Positions 27,603 through 36,396 of a DNA stretch of 64,000 nucleotides are shown one piece after another. The stretch lies in assembly GCA_031269465.1 (NCBI GenBank), contig JAISZB010000175.1, positions 1 to 64,000 on the forward strand, given 5' to 3'. The DNA comes from Clostridiales bacterium (GTDB lineage Bacteria > Bacillota > Clostridia > Lachnospirales > WQUN01). Position numbers and translations under genes: made by a program. Each line of letters opens with the position of its first letter. The first letter of the stretch is position 1. The notes beneath the pieces were generated by a model that worked only from the letters and a program-made list of their open reading frames with translations, ran no database searches and had not been told where the DNA came from.

Positions 27603-27653
27603 GGCGCATTCCTCTCCCGCCTCGAATTCCATTTGGCGGGAGAGGAATGCGCC
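27603..27653. repeat. Perfect 19-bp inverted repeat
   Basis: GGCGCATTCCTCTCCCGCC (27603-27621) and its exact complement (27635-27653) around a 13-base loop. There is no T-run on either side. It sits between the hflK start and the Q repeat, within the possible hflK leader or promoter region. Confidence 0.8.
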
Positions 27654-27919
27654 CCGTAAATTCTGCATTGCCGCGACTGGCCGCCCTTCGCCAATGCCAT
27701 TCCAAGGTTTTATATGCTTGCGGCGCCGTCCCCGCCCATCAGGGCCGTCCAGCCGCAAGCCGCAGGGCCCGAGGCAGGCGCCCCGGAGCGCCTGTATATT
27801 CTTGGACGGCGCAGCTTCCCAGCGGAAGCTTAGGCTAGCCGATCAGGACTTGCAGCTGCAAGCCCCCGCCTCAAATATCAAAAGGTTAAACCTTGAGATA
27901 TTAGGCGGTGGGTTATTGA
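27654..27919 (-). repeat. Q repeat, long copy
   Basis: Inverted copy of 23949-24225. It has the fully symmetric CTTGCAGCTGCAAG (27851-27864) where the other copy has CTTGCAACTGCAAG. It is GC-rich (CGGGCCCTGCGGC-type arms) and ends with GGTTATTGA. Confidence 0.75.
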
Positions 27920-28605
27920 CAAGACTTGTTTGGCTAATATGCCCTTCACTGCAAATATACGTGATTTTTGCAATTTAGTTTAACTAAGAAGGGTTTAAAA
28001 CAAATCAATGCCTTATTGTTCCGCTGATATTAATTGTTGATGCATAATACCGCTGGATTTATGAGCCAAAGAGGCGCGAATCTCGCTTATTGCTTATGTG
28101 TTTAGGGGGTGGGGATTTTCCCTCCCGATGATTTCACGCTTGGCTTGCAGTCATTGCATCCGCCCTTTTCAAGCAATGTACAAGGCGCCCTATAGACCTG
28201 ACAGAAGCGGGTTTTCAAATCCCTCATATTCGGATCCAGCGGTTTTAGAAGCCCTTGGTTCCTAGCGTCGGAGTTTTCATTGAAACGAGCGACTCTGCCC
28301 CGCACCGCACGCCGAGACTTATCGCTTTTGTTGAAGACGGTATTTGACTGCAAACAACTCATATTGTCCGAAGGGCGCATCAAGCTTGAATCAGTTTCTC
28401 CATATGCAGGTTATCCGAATGAGATAACTTCTAATAATATCATTTGATTTCATGCATGTGTTTCGAGCGAATTTACCAAAGGATGCGCTCCTTCCAAACC
28501 ACGAGCAATGTCTAAAGACAGAAATTCCCTGGTAGTTTTCTGTTGCGCAGGCATCCCTGATTTTATATAATGCGATGGCATAGATGAAAAGCCAGAGTGG
28601 TTGTG

Positions 28606-29726
28606 AAAAAATCCTTACTTGCACATTGTTGATACTAATCCTTATTCCATGTGATAGAACGAGCGGTATCTTAGCGTTTTTCGTGTATTTAATGCAAGAT
28701 TTAGTAAGACTTCGACCTTCTCCAGATGATCAGTAGGCGGGTTCATCGCGAAGGAAAAGAGGTTAAGATATCCCTGTAAGGTTTCTCGGTCGAAACCCGT
28801 GTGAGCGTGCAGGAAGTTCTTCAGTCGAGCATGAACCCCATTAACTCGGTTGAGAGGATTATCCTTGTCAGAAAGCTTCTTAATTTCAGAGGAATTATAG
28901 GACTCGCTGATCAAATGAAGCTTTTCGATCAGCATTCCGTGCGCTTCGCCTCCGTCGTGAACCAGTATGGAACCCTCGGCAATATGGCCGCCGAAGCTCA
29001 TATGCACCTTCCGCGCTGTAGGTTGTCCCGCGCCTTCAAGCAAGCAGAGAATACGGTTCTTGGTACAGGCCACCCCGATGAAGAGTTGATTCTTGGATAA
29101 GCCTCGCGGCTTTTTACCATCCCCTTTCACTTGAATGTCATCACTCCGGACGGTATAGAACGTTTCATCAAACCATACTCTGCCGCCCAGTATAATATCC
29201 TCAGGGTAGTGCTCAAGCACCAGAAAAAGCTTCTCCAGCCAGTACCTGGACGTCGTAAAGGCATTCCGGCTGTTCCAAGAGTCGGCGCTTATGCTGACGT
29301 ACCGGAAGATGTTCATACAGTACTCCATCCATTCACTGATGGAGATCTTATGGCTGTCGAATATCGTGCCGGTAATGGGTGTAAAGGTCTTTTCGCAACC
29401 TTTGCAACGGTACCTCTGAATCCCGTTTCCGGTTTGACCAAATCGGTTGATACCGTCATGTTGGCAGTATGGGCAAGTCTCCGGAATGACCGCGTTGATG
29501 AGCACTGCTTCTCCTGTTTCTGTCAACTTTGGATGCCTCTCCTTGTATTCGGTCTCATACCGTTCTGAAAGGAAGTGCTGAGTCGGTGTCAATGTGTCAT
29601 GGCCATCCCATGGCGTCTTCCCTCTGGATTGGTGATTTCTACTCTTAGTCATGTGCCTCGGCACCTCCACTGTAGGGTGCCTAAATCATATCATCTATTT
29701 CAACACTGTGCAAGTAAGGATTTTTT
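28606..29726 (-). mobile_element. IS1595-type insertion sequence
   Basis: Bounded by 27-base terminal inverted repeats, AAAAAATCCTTACTTGCACA/T..., at 28606-28632 and 29700-29726, which differ at one base (CACATTGTTGA against CACAGTGTTGA). It encloses one full transposase gene. No clear target duplication could be read at the borders. The right end has interrupted an ISAs1-like remnant. Confidence 0.88.
28642..29652 (-). CDS. IS1595-family DDE transposase
   Basis: Cut-and-paste transposase of 336 residues from ATG 29652. That ATG is preferred over GTG 29670 because GGAGGTG lies between the two. Near the N-terminus is a zinc ribbon (CPYC...RCKGCEKTF), followed by TGTIFDSHKISISEWMEYC, a typical IS1595 helix region. 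The DDE domain begins with VWFDETFYTV (first Asp), continues with ILVHDGGEAH (second Asp) and ends with LNRVNGVHARLKNFLHAHTGF, where the third acidic residue is often replaced in this family. The gene fills the element between its inverted repeats and shows no damage, so it may be active. Confidence 0.92.
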   Translation of the reverse strand: MTKSRNHQSRGKTPWDGHDTLTPTQHFLSERYETEYKERHPKLTETGEAVLINAVIPETCPYCQHDGINRFGQTGNGIQRYRCKGCEKTFTPITGTIFDSHKISISEWMEYCMNIFRYVSISADSWNSRNAFTTSRYWLEKLFLVLEHYPEDIILGGRVWFDETFYTVRSDDIQVKGDGKKPRGLSKNQLFIGVACTKNRILCLLEGAGQPTARKVHMSFGGHIAEGSILVHDGGEAHGMLIEKLHLISESYNSSEIKKLSDKDNPLNRVNGVHARLKNFLHAHTGFDRETLQGYLNLFSFAMNPPTDHLEKVEVLLNLALNTRKTLRYRSFYHME

Positions 29727-30207
29727 GCGAAATGTTCATTCCTAGGCAGAAATACACGCTTGACCGAAAAGATGCCGGATAAGCGTGTTCGTCTTCTTCA
29801 CCCGTCCTTTCCTTGAGCATTTCATCTCCTTCCCGTCGAGTGCCGTGACCCTTTTCTCCTGGAGCGGCTACGCAGGCTGCTAGCTGTGCCTCGACCCTTT
29901 CGGCGAAGAGTCCGCCCAGGCTCTGGAAGACGCTGTTTGCGTCGATCTTTGTGAATGCGTTCTGTAACGTGTCGTCAACTGCGCTTCAGCGCGCTCCGCA
30001 CCTGGCGAGCCATTCAGCGTTCGCCTTGGCAAAGTCTGCCCAGGAGTCCGCGCTCCTCAGCAACGCCACGACGAGCATGTCTGCGAGCATTAGTTCATCG
30101 TCGGCTAGTCGGCCTGCCTCCCGTCCAGGATCTTCCTTGCGCAACTCCGGCACGACCTCCTCTATGCCATAATTCCCCTCTCCGATGATATGCCGAAATT
30201 CATTCAA
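29727..30207 (-). pseudogene. ISAs1-type transposase remnant, 5' part
   Basis: Read on the minus strand: LADDELMLADMLVVALLRS and SWADFAKANAEWLARCGAR, then an in-frame TGA (29986-29988), then SAVDDTLQNAFTKIDANSVFQ. After a frameshift near 29840-29870 comes VTALDGKEMKCSRKGRVKK and LIRHLFGQACISA. The order is the start of an ISAs1-family transposase up to the first catalytic Asp (DGK). The remainder is cut off by the IS1595-type element at 29726, and the apparent start codon lies within a P element (30189-30323). It is clearly inactive. Confidence 0.65.
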
Positions 30208-30323
30208 TGCTCCTTTTTGGAGCTTGATTATTCACTGGACGGTACGAAATGCCGATATCGGCATTTCGCACTCGCTGTATAATCAAGCCCCCAAAAAGTC
30301 AATTTTGTATGAAAATCAGTATA
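30189..30323 (-). repeat. P element, full copy
   Basis: TATGCCGAAATTCATTCAA to TGTATGAAAATCAGTATA, core ATGCCGATATCGGCAT. Inner arms GGAGCTTGATTATTCAC and TGTATAATCAAGCCCCC. It is inserted at the beginning of the ISAs1-type remnant. Confidence 0.85.
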
Positions 30324-31427
30324 GCTGATCAATAAACCTATAAAATAAGTGCGAATCCGACGCTGATCGACCATATCGGCGAAGCCGCGCGGGGATGCAT
30401 ATTAGCGTGGGATGCATTGGATTCGACAGCCGAGAACGCAAGGAAAGCCTTCAACGCTGAGGTGGAGTGCGCCGCGACGCTAAAAGTCGGCTCAGGCCAC
30501 GACATTTTTCGGCGCGACTGCGGAAAATGAGTCCGAAAAGGCTGCAACTAGGCATTAAAAGGCGGCGTCCGGGACATCCGCTGGGTAAAGAGGCGGAACT
30601 ACAATAATAAGCGATTATTTTGCAGCAGCCGACATTTCGGGTTCCTGCAAATCGTACAAATGGGCTTGGTGCAGGCTCCATCTGCATGGAGCTGCAAACT
30701 TCAGTCCGCAGCCGCAGATAGTCCGCTTTGCCGGCCTGGCGGGAGTCCGCCGCTTTCGCCGCTTCTCCGCAGAGATCCGACACTATCCTTTTAGAATCAG
30801 GCTCGCCTTCGCTTTCGCCGAGCGCGCCGACCTCAACCTTCCCCCTCAAGCAGCTTCATGAGCGTCGGCGTTGCGGCGTTGCGATCCTCGAGGAAATCCG
30901 AGCGCCATCCTTGTTCTTTGCGACGGCGGCTGGAGCCGCAGCGCCCGGACGCCTCCTTGCAGAAGAAAATATAGCCTGCATTGAGCTTGAACATTGCACA
31001 GCCTCCCTTTTTTATATGAATTGCGAGCATACTGTATAAAATTAGGGGCGTATTTTCAACGGAAACATTATCCCTTGAATTTCTAAAGTTCGACTGTTTT
31101 TGCAAGGCAAATTTCGCAGCGCGAGAAAATTCAGCCCGCGCCTTCCAAGAGTTTTCCCCGCTTTAGAGCCGCTATAAAGGGCTGAAAAGAAACGAGTACA
31201 AAATATCAATGAGTTTACAGCTTGATAAGTGAAAGTTTTATTCGGAAAGCCTATTGCTATAAACTCATATAAAAGAATACCATAATTAGCATTGTTTATA
31301 ATTGTCTAAATAATTCAATAATTATAACTTTATTCCAAATGTGTATTCTCACATTTCGCCGTCATAATGACGAAACCTATGGCCTTTCAATCATCAACGC
31401 GCTAAAACAGTTGCAAGCCGAACTATA
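30324..31427. other. Gene-free or decayed stretch
   Basis: 30340-30530 reads on the plus strand as an open, coding-like stretch (SANPTLIDHIGEAARGCILA and on) without a start and ending in TGA. 30580-31000 is GC-rich and coding-like on either strand but matches nothing that I know. 31000-31427 is AT-rich. These are probably old gene remnants among the insertion sequences. Confidence 0.4.
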
Positions 31428-32009
31428 TTGGCGCATGCCGAGGAAGAGATGCATGCGGACGGCAAGGTCGCCCTGCGGAATAAAGCGGCGTGCTTCGCCG
31501 AGTCAATCGGCTTGAACATGTCAAATTCATTGTTGAAAAATCTCGCATCCATGCTGATCATCATAGCGGCGAGGGGATTCCCGAGAAAGATGGCTGATTT
31601 TGCATTTGATGGCGCCCGCCACGGGGCAGCCTATTCAAGAAACATACACGGCTTCAGCAAAGGAGGAAGCTTCAGCGACGCGCTGAAAAGCTTCGCGTTG
31701 GAGGCAATCCAGAAGAAGCGCGGGGAGACCGGAGAGCCAATCTGCATAATAATAGACGATGCGACGAGCGCAACGTCGAAGGGGCGCGCAAAAAGCGGAG
31801 CGTCCATTGAAGGCGCCGGTCGGCGCTGTTCGCATCCCGGCGGAACGACAGTCTTCGGCCATCAGATTGCGGCGGTCTTGATTGGCTGCGGAGATCTCCT
31901 TTCGGCCTATGAATTTTTCAATTTCGACAATTCTGGCGGCTTGTCCATCGGCGAGAAGGCATACATGGATGCCGCCGCCGGAGCAGCCGAGGTTCAGATC
32001 TCTAAATGA
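31428..32009 (+). pseudogene. IS4-like DDE transposase, N-terminal half
   Basis: A 193-codon frame whose residues 105-165 read EPICIIIDDATSATSKG, IEGAGRRCSHPGGTTVFGHQ and CGDLLSAYEF. This is the first part of the catalytic domain of a DDE transposase related to the IS4/IS701 group (usual pattern IIDDT...IEG..FHYSH...VYGHQ). The second half of the catalytic domain is missing. No plausible start with ribosome binding site is seen; the frame begins at a TTG. Confidence 0.6.
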
Positions 32010-32247
32010 GCGTTTGTCTATGTCAATTAATGGAATCTATGATTTGAAGGTAATATTGCACAAAATACAGATATAGTTCAGGGATACCATGTGAGTTTTG
32101 GAATTGGGAATATTGCACAAGATGTTGCTTGCCTACCCTCATAATTTAGCTGAGCCTTGATTGAAAAAAATAGCGTCGGCCTACGCAAAATAGTATATAT
32201 TAGATCTTACGGAGATACTAATATGCCAATAGAGCGGAGGCTGCGCT
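32010..32247. other. Short gene-free stretch
   Basis: Between the two transposase remnants. AT-rich and nothing recognisable. Confidence 0.4.
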
Positions 32248-33366
32248 ATGAATCCCATTATAGTTGATATTTCTTGGATTGCTGAATATCTTATAGAGTC
32301 AAATTTAGTCGCCAATACTTCGATTCCCAAATTCGTCGCATCGCGACGATTGCGGCGTCTATGGTTGAAAAAGGCTCAGCAGGCAAAATTTCAGGCGCCG
32401 CGGAGCGGGCCGATTGCCGCCGCACATCCCTGGGCCGCTTCGTCTCAATTAGAAAATGGGATGAAGGGATAATTCAGGATTATATAAAAAATGCTGCGCA
32501 CGAGTACATACTTAAGCATTCCCAAGAAACTTAAAAAGCCGATTCTCTTCAGCTTCGACGCTGCCGCGTATGCGGAGGCCAAGCCTTCGAGGCAGGCGAG
32601 GCGCCCCATTCAAGGGACGGCGTACGTTTTCACCCGCCTCGAAGAGAAGGCTGCCCGGGGGCGCCAAGCCGCAGCGGGGACGGCAGGCTGCGGAAGCATC
32701 GCGCTTAACTGTGAAATTCAAAGGTACAATAAGGATCTTGGCATAGAAGGCTCCAAAATAAAATGCGCCTCGGACATGGCCCCGCCGCCGCCGGAGCCTG
32801 AGGGGAAAGCCTGTTTTATGGCCGGCGGCTGGCAGCCGCGCGCGGGAACCGCAGATTCCCGCCTTAAAAACGGCTGGCGCCGCATAGGCGCGCTCAGGGC
32901 GGACAGGGCTGCATTTCCAGGCGGCATGAAGATTCCGCCGGCGAATTCGCAAAAGCCCCCGACATGCCGGATTTCAGCCTCGTAAAGCGAAAAATCAGAT
33001 TATAATGTCTATAGATATGAAGGCAACCTGAACGGAATCGAAAGCGCCGCGGCGGGCTTGCCGCATCCGAAGGAATCCTTCGGCAAGCCCGCCGCTTTGA
33101 GGGCTTTCATTTGCGCGGACGCCAGCCTGGACATCGAGGCAATGCTTGATTATTATGGAAGCAGGCGGCGCATCGAGACTTTTTTTCGCAGGCGAAAGGC
33201 AGCCTTGGATTCGGAAAGCGTCAAATCCGCTCAATCAAAGGGATAGAGCGCCTCTGGAGGCCGGCGTCCCTTTGCCGCTCAGCCTGCCGCGCGGCCGCGG
33301 GCGCCTATATGCCTTTCGGCGCGGGGCTTCGCAAGCTGAGGAATGAAAATGCTGAAAATCCAGTAT
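32248..33366 (+). pseudogene. IS4-like DDE transposase, near full length with several frameshifts
   Basis: Pieces in order across frames: MNPIIVDISWIAEYLIESNL; RRTSLGRFVSIRKWDEGIIQ and YIKNAAHEYILKHSQE; RRPIQGTAYVFTRLEEKAA; RIGALRADRAAFPGGMK; YNVYRYEGNLNGIES; ALRAFICADASLDIEAMLDY with RRIETFFRRRKAAL; and QIRSIKGIERLW near the C-terminus. This is the complete architecture of the same DDE transposase group as 31428-32009, including the C-terminal Glu (IETFF). At least four indels and an in-frame stop divide it, so it is inactive. Confidence 0.6.
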
Positions 33367-33638
33367 AGTCCATATATGAAAGGGGCTGTAGCGGAGAAAG
33401 CCTCGAAGCGGTTCTTTCGGATTTCTGCGGCAAGCCTGCAAGCCTGGCCGCAGGGCAATGATTGTACATGTCATTAGAGAATAATAAAGGCGTTTTCCAA
33501 GATAAATCGCGTATATATAGGAAATATGAAAATAAATAGCATGATCGAAAGCGGATCATTCGACGCTGAACGCAAGAAAATCATGTCCGCATCAAGCAAT
33601 TTGCAAAATCCATCAAACTTGAATACGCATTAAAGATA
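33367..33638. other. Short gene-free stretch
   Basis: No repeat and no gene recognised. A short frame near 33480-33600 is not convincing. Confidence 0.4.
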
Positions 33639-33860
33639 TCAGCCCTTGGCCGCCTCCATTTCCGTCCGTGCGGCGATGAAATCCTGCGGCCTCTCCTGCA
33701 TCTGCACCAAAATGAACTCGCCCGACTCGGCCTTGCAGACTATGTCTATGGAACTTCCCTTGGCGTCCTTGCTTTCGCGCGGCAATTCAGCGGACAGGGG
33801 CCGACCGCCTTGAGATCGGCGCCCAGGAGCAAGATCTGAAATACGAAAATCCTTTCCTCG
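33639..33860 (-). pseudogene. PD-(D/E)XK nuclease-family transposase (Rpn-like), fragment
   Basis: Minus strand reads LPRESKDAKGSSIDIVCKA, then GEFILVQMQERPQDFIAARTE. The DxxG...DI.C...G....V.MQ pattern matches the nuclease core of Rpn/PD-(D/E)XK transposases (usual ...R.DI...GE...IEIQ). Only about 70 codons remain, and the upstream part of the frame is contributed by a P element, so this is a fragment. Confidence 0.5.
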
Positions 33861-33915
33861 CGCTCGCCCGGATTTAAGAGATTCTTTAATGTGTTTATTT
33901 GCGGTCGCAAGCACC

Positions 33916-34050
33916 CATGCTGATTCGCATTTAAAGTTCCTATTTTGGAGCTTGATTATACAGCGAGTGCAAAATGCCGATTTCGGCATTTCGCACCACT
34001 CAATGGACAGTCAAGCTCCAAAAGGCTACATTTGACTGCAATTCGTTATA
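33916..34050 (+). repeat. P element, full copy
   Basis: CATGCTGATTCGCATTTAAAG to TTGACTGCAATTCGTTATA. Arms GGAGCTTGATTATACAGCG and GGACAGTCAAGCTCC, core ATGCCGATTTCGGCAT. Confidence 0.85.
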
Positions 34051-34244
34051 TTTTGGAGCTTCATATGCAAATCAGCCTGCATAATCCTCGTTGGCTCTAA
34101 ACAGAGCCTCGCTTTCCAAAACATCCTTGTATCGACTTTTCGGGTGACAGCTTCAGCAGCCTCTCAAATGCGTCCAGCTACTTGCATTCAATATCCGCCT
34201 GCGCTTCATCTTTTCCATCGCTCAATCCAAAAGCCCCCTTATTG

Positions 34245-34296
34245 CTGTGCGCCAGGTTAAGCCCTGAAATGATGCAAGGCTTAACCTGGCGCACAG
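34245..34296. repeat. Perfect 19-bp inverted repeat
   Basis: CTGTGCGCCAGGTTAAGCC (34245-34263) and its exact complement (34278-34296), 14-base loop. No T-run is adjacent. It is like the repeat at 27603-27653 in size but unrelated in sequence. Confidence 0.8.
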
Positions 34297-34372
34297 AGGC
34301 TGGCAGACATTAAAGTCCATCCGTTCCATATCAATAATTGTCTTCTTGGAATATCAATACTCAGTCTGTAAC

Positions 34373-34438
34373 TATACTGATTTTTCATGGAAAACTACCT
34401 TTTTCAGGGCTTGATTATACATCGAGCGCGAAATGTAG
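34373..34438 (+). repeat. P element, left half
   Basis: TATACTGATTTTTCATGGAA, GGGCTTGATTATACATCGAG and GCGAAATG. It stops at the core and the right half is absent. Confidence 0.65.
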
Positions 34439-34524
34439 AAAGCATTGCAGGAACCCGCTGATTCAACCATAAATCGCTGATATTCTATAATTTCAGACGA
34501 TAAACTTCGTTCAAGCTTCAAGCC

Positions 34525-34770
34525 TTAAGAATTATCTACATTCATCAATGTCAGAACCTCTTCTTCGCTATAGCCAGTTGCTTCCGCTATGTATACAGGA
34601 TCTAAGTTTCGAGAGATTAGATATGTAGCAAATGTCAACCTGATGCGCCTGAGAATCTCATATGTCTCCATAAGCTTCTTATTCACGTCCTTAAGCTTCT
34701 CCTTGACCTCCATAACCTCTTTGACCGCTTTGTAATCCTGCTCTTCATAATTCGTTGAATCCTTAGCCAT
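34525..34770 (-). CDS. Small helical protein, possibly a transposase tail
   Basis: 81 residues, highly charged and helical. The C-terminus DPVYIAEATGYSEEEVLTLMN resembles the IAEATGLSxEEV tail common in Rpn-type PD-(D/E)XK transposases. AGGAAGCGGCGGAA precedes the ATG, a fair ribosome binding site. Given the Rpn-like fragment at 33639 it could be the tail of a decayed transposase; a small independent protein is the other option. Confidence 0.4.
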   Translation of the reverse strand: MAKDSTNYEEQDYKAVKEVMEVKEKLKDVNKKLMETYEILRRIRLTFATYLISRNLDPVYIAEATGYSEEEVLTLMNVDNS

Positions 34771-36396
34771 TTCCGCCGCTTCCTCCCCTTTATTTTCTTA
34801 TAGCCAATACCAAATGATGCAATGCCCTCCTTTGCAAGAACAGATCCTAGGCGGTTCCGTCCTCCGCCCTTTGCCTGCTGCCAAATTATATCTTCTTTTG
34901 CATGAACGCTAAAATTGCAATTTCGAAACTGCAGCAAAAAGCAAATGAAGCAATGAAAGGCTTTAAGAGCTTGACCCCAAATGAAAGGCAATAACTGAAT
35001 TAAGGATTCTTTGAAATTCCAAGCGGCGAAGTATAACCATTTCGGATAGGCTCTAATAAAAACGCCTTTTCATTATCCCCTTCATGCTCTCCCAACAAAG
35101 CTTAATCTCAACCGCGCCAATCTGAAATCTTCCACGATAAGTTTGCAATTCTAAAAATCAAAGGCTTCAAATTTTTAGGGCGTCTGGCAATTCCCATAAT
35201 TAAGATTTATGCTTAAAGAGCCTCTTATACTTAATTTAGCATATTAAGCCATGCTTTTACAATAGAACATATAAATGTTTTTATTAAGACATTTTCTCCG
35301 ATAAACAGCCAACTTGAAAGCTATATGGCCACCCCGCCCTAAAGTCAAATTTAAAGCAAGAATATGTCAAGGCCCTCATTCATATGCTCTTTAAACCGAG
35401 CTTAAGCCTTAGAGTTAAGCCCCGGGCGAACGTTTTTAGATCTCTTCCAGTCAATTCTGCAAATGGGCTGTCATTTGAATGCTTTAGGCCGAACACACAT
35501 TTGAATTCACTCTTTTGCAATATATAGCATCAATAATTGACTTTGATGGTAAAATTTGAGATTATTTTATTGATTTGGACATTTCTTACATTGTAAGTAT
35601 TGACCATTTCTCTATATAATGGTAATATTTCCAAATAAAGTACAAACTCAGCCCTCCGAGCGCTGCGGCAATGCATCTTTAGCATTTTAGAGATAATCCT
35701 GCTTTAGGTCAATCTAATTAGGTTCTCTTGCTATTTAAATGCAAATATCAATGCGCATAAAACCTGCAATCATTTTGCAAAATGGCATATTTAGAATCAT
35801 AGGCAAAATCCTTGCAGTAAAGCATTGGCATAGATGTATAAAATTATGGCGCTCACAGTCATACACTATTTCAAGGATTGATTATGTTAGGGCAAGCCTA
35901 AAGCTAAAAGAGCACGCTATGAACAGATTTTGCAGCTTTATTGTCCATGTAGGCACTATATAATCGAAGATGCAAAATCGGAATTTTCATAAGCAATCAG
36001 AATACAGGGGGTGTTTGAACGTCCCTGAAATTGACGATGCGCATTGGAAAAATCTTGTTTAATTAGCATTATGCAATGCTTAAAGATGATCCGATCCCAA
36101 AATCGGTGGACTTCGCATCCAAATAGCTGTGTTTTCTTTGAACTAGCCCTTGAATAATACTGCAATCGACTGGATTTACTGTTGAATGCAACATTAAGCC
36201 CAGTGGCACCGGCTAATCTCTTAAAGAGATTGAGTGCGCTAATTTTCAATTAGCCCAGGCCAAGTTGCAGGCTCCTTGAAATGCTTCGCAACATTACTCT
36301 AAGGAGGCGATTCAAACGGACAGCAATGAATTACTTCACTCAGCTGCTGAAGTAGAGGGTTCTGCAGAGCCCATTCCAAACGGTGAAAGAAAGCGC
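34771..36396. other. Long gene-free AT-rich stretch
   Basis: 1.5 kb without supportable gene or recognised repeat, which is unusual even for this window. Frames at 35739-35963 and 35956-36249 have no convincing composition. AAGGAGG at about 36304 belongs to the next gene. Confidence 0.5.

Larger units (their letters stand above)
27548..28605. other. Gene-free stretch upstream of hflK
   Basis: Contains a perfect 19-bp hairpin (27603-27653) directly joined to a long Q repeat (27654-27919). From 27920 to 28605, up to the IS1595-type element, I see nothing that I can name. The small frames at 28102-28383 and 28391-28624 have no recognisable content. Confidence 0.55.
33861..34524. other. Gene-free stretch with P elements and a hairpin
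   Basis: Holds one full P element (33916-34050), a half copy (34373-34438) and a perfect 19-bp hairpin (34245-34296). No gene is supported. Confidence 0.55.

Noticed and set aside
28391-28624. 3' part of the ISAs1-type transposase on the far side of the IS1595 element
   Set aside because: The translation does not contain the expected C-terminal ISAs1 motifs in any frame that I examined.
29727-30207. Selenocysteine codon (in-frame TGA) in the ISAs1-type transposase
   Set aside because: A frameshift and truncation also affect the gene, no SECIS-like hairpin is apparent, and transposases of this family have no selenocysteine.
32491-32985. 164-codon frame read as an independent gene
   Set aside because: Parts of it align in order with the middle of a DDE transposase (RRPIQG, RIGALRADR), so it is one frame of the decayed transposase 32248-33366.
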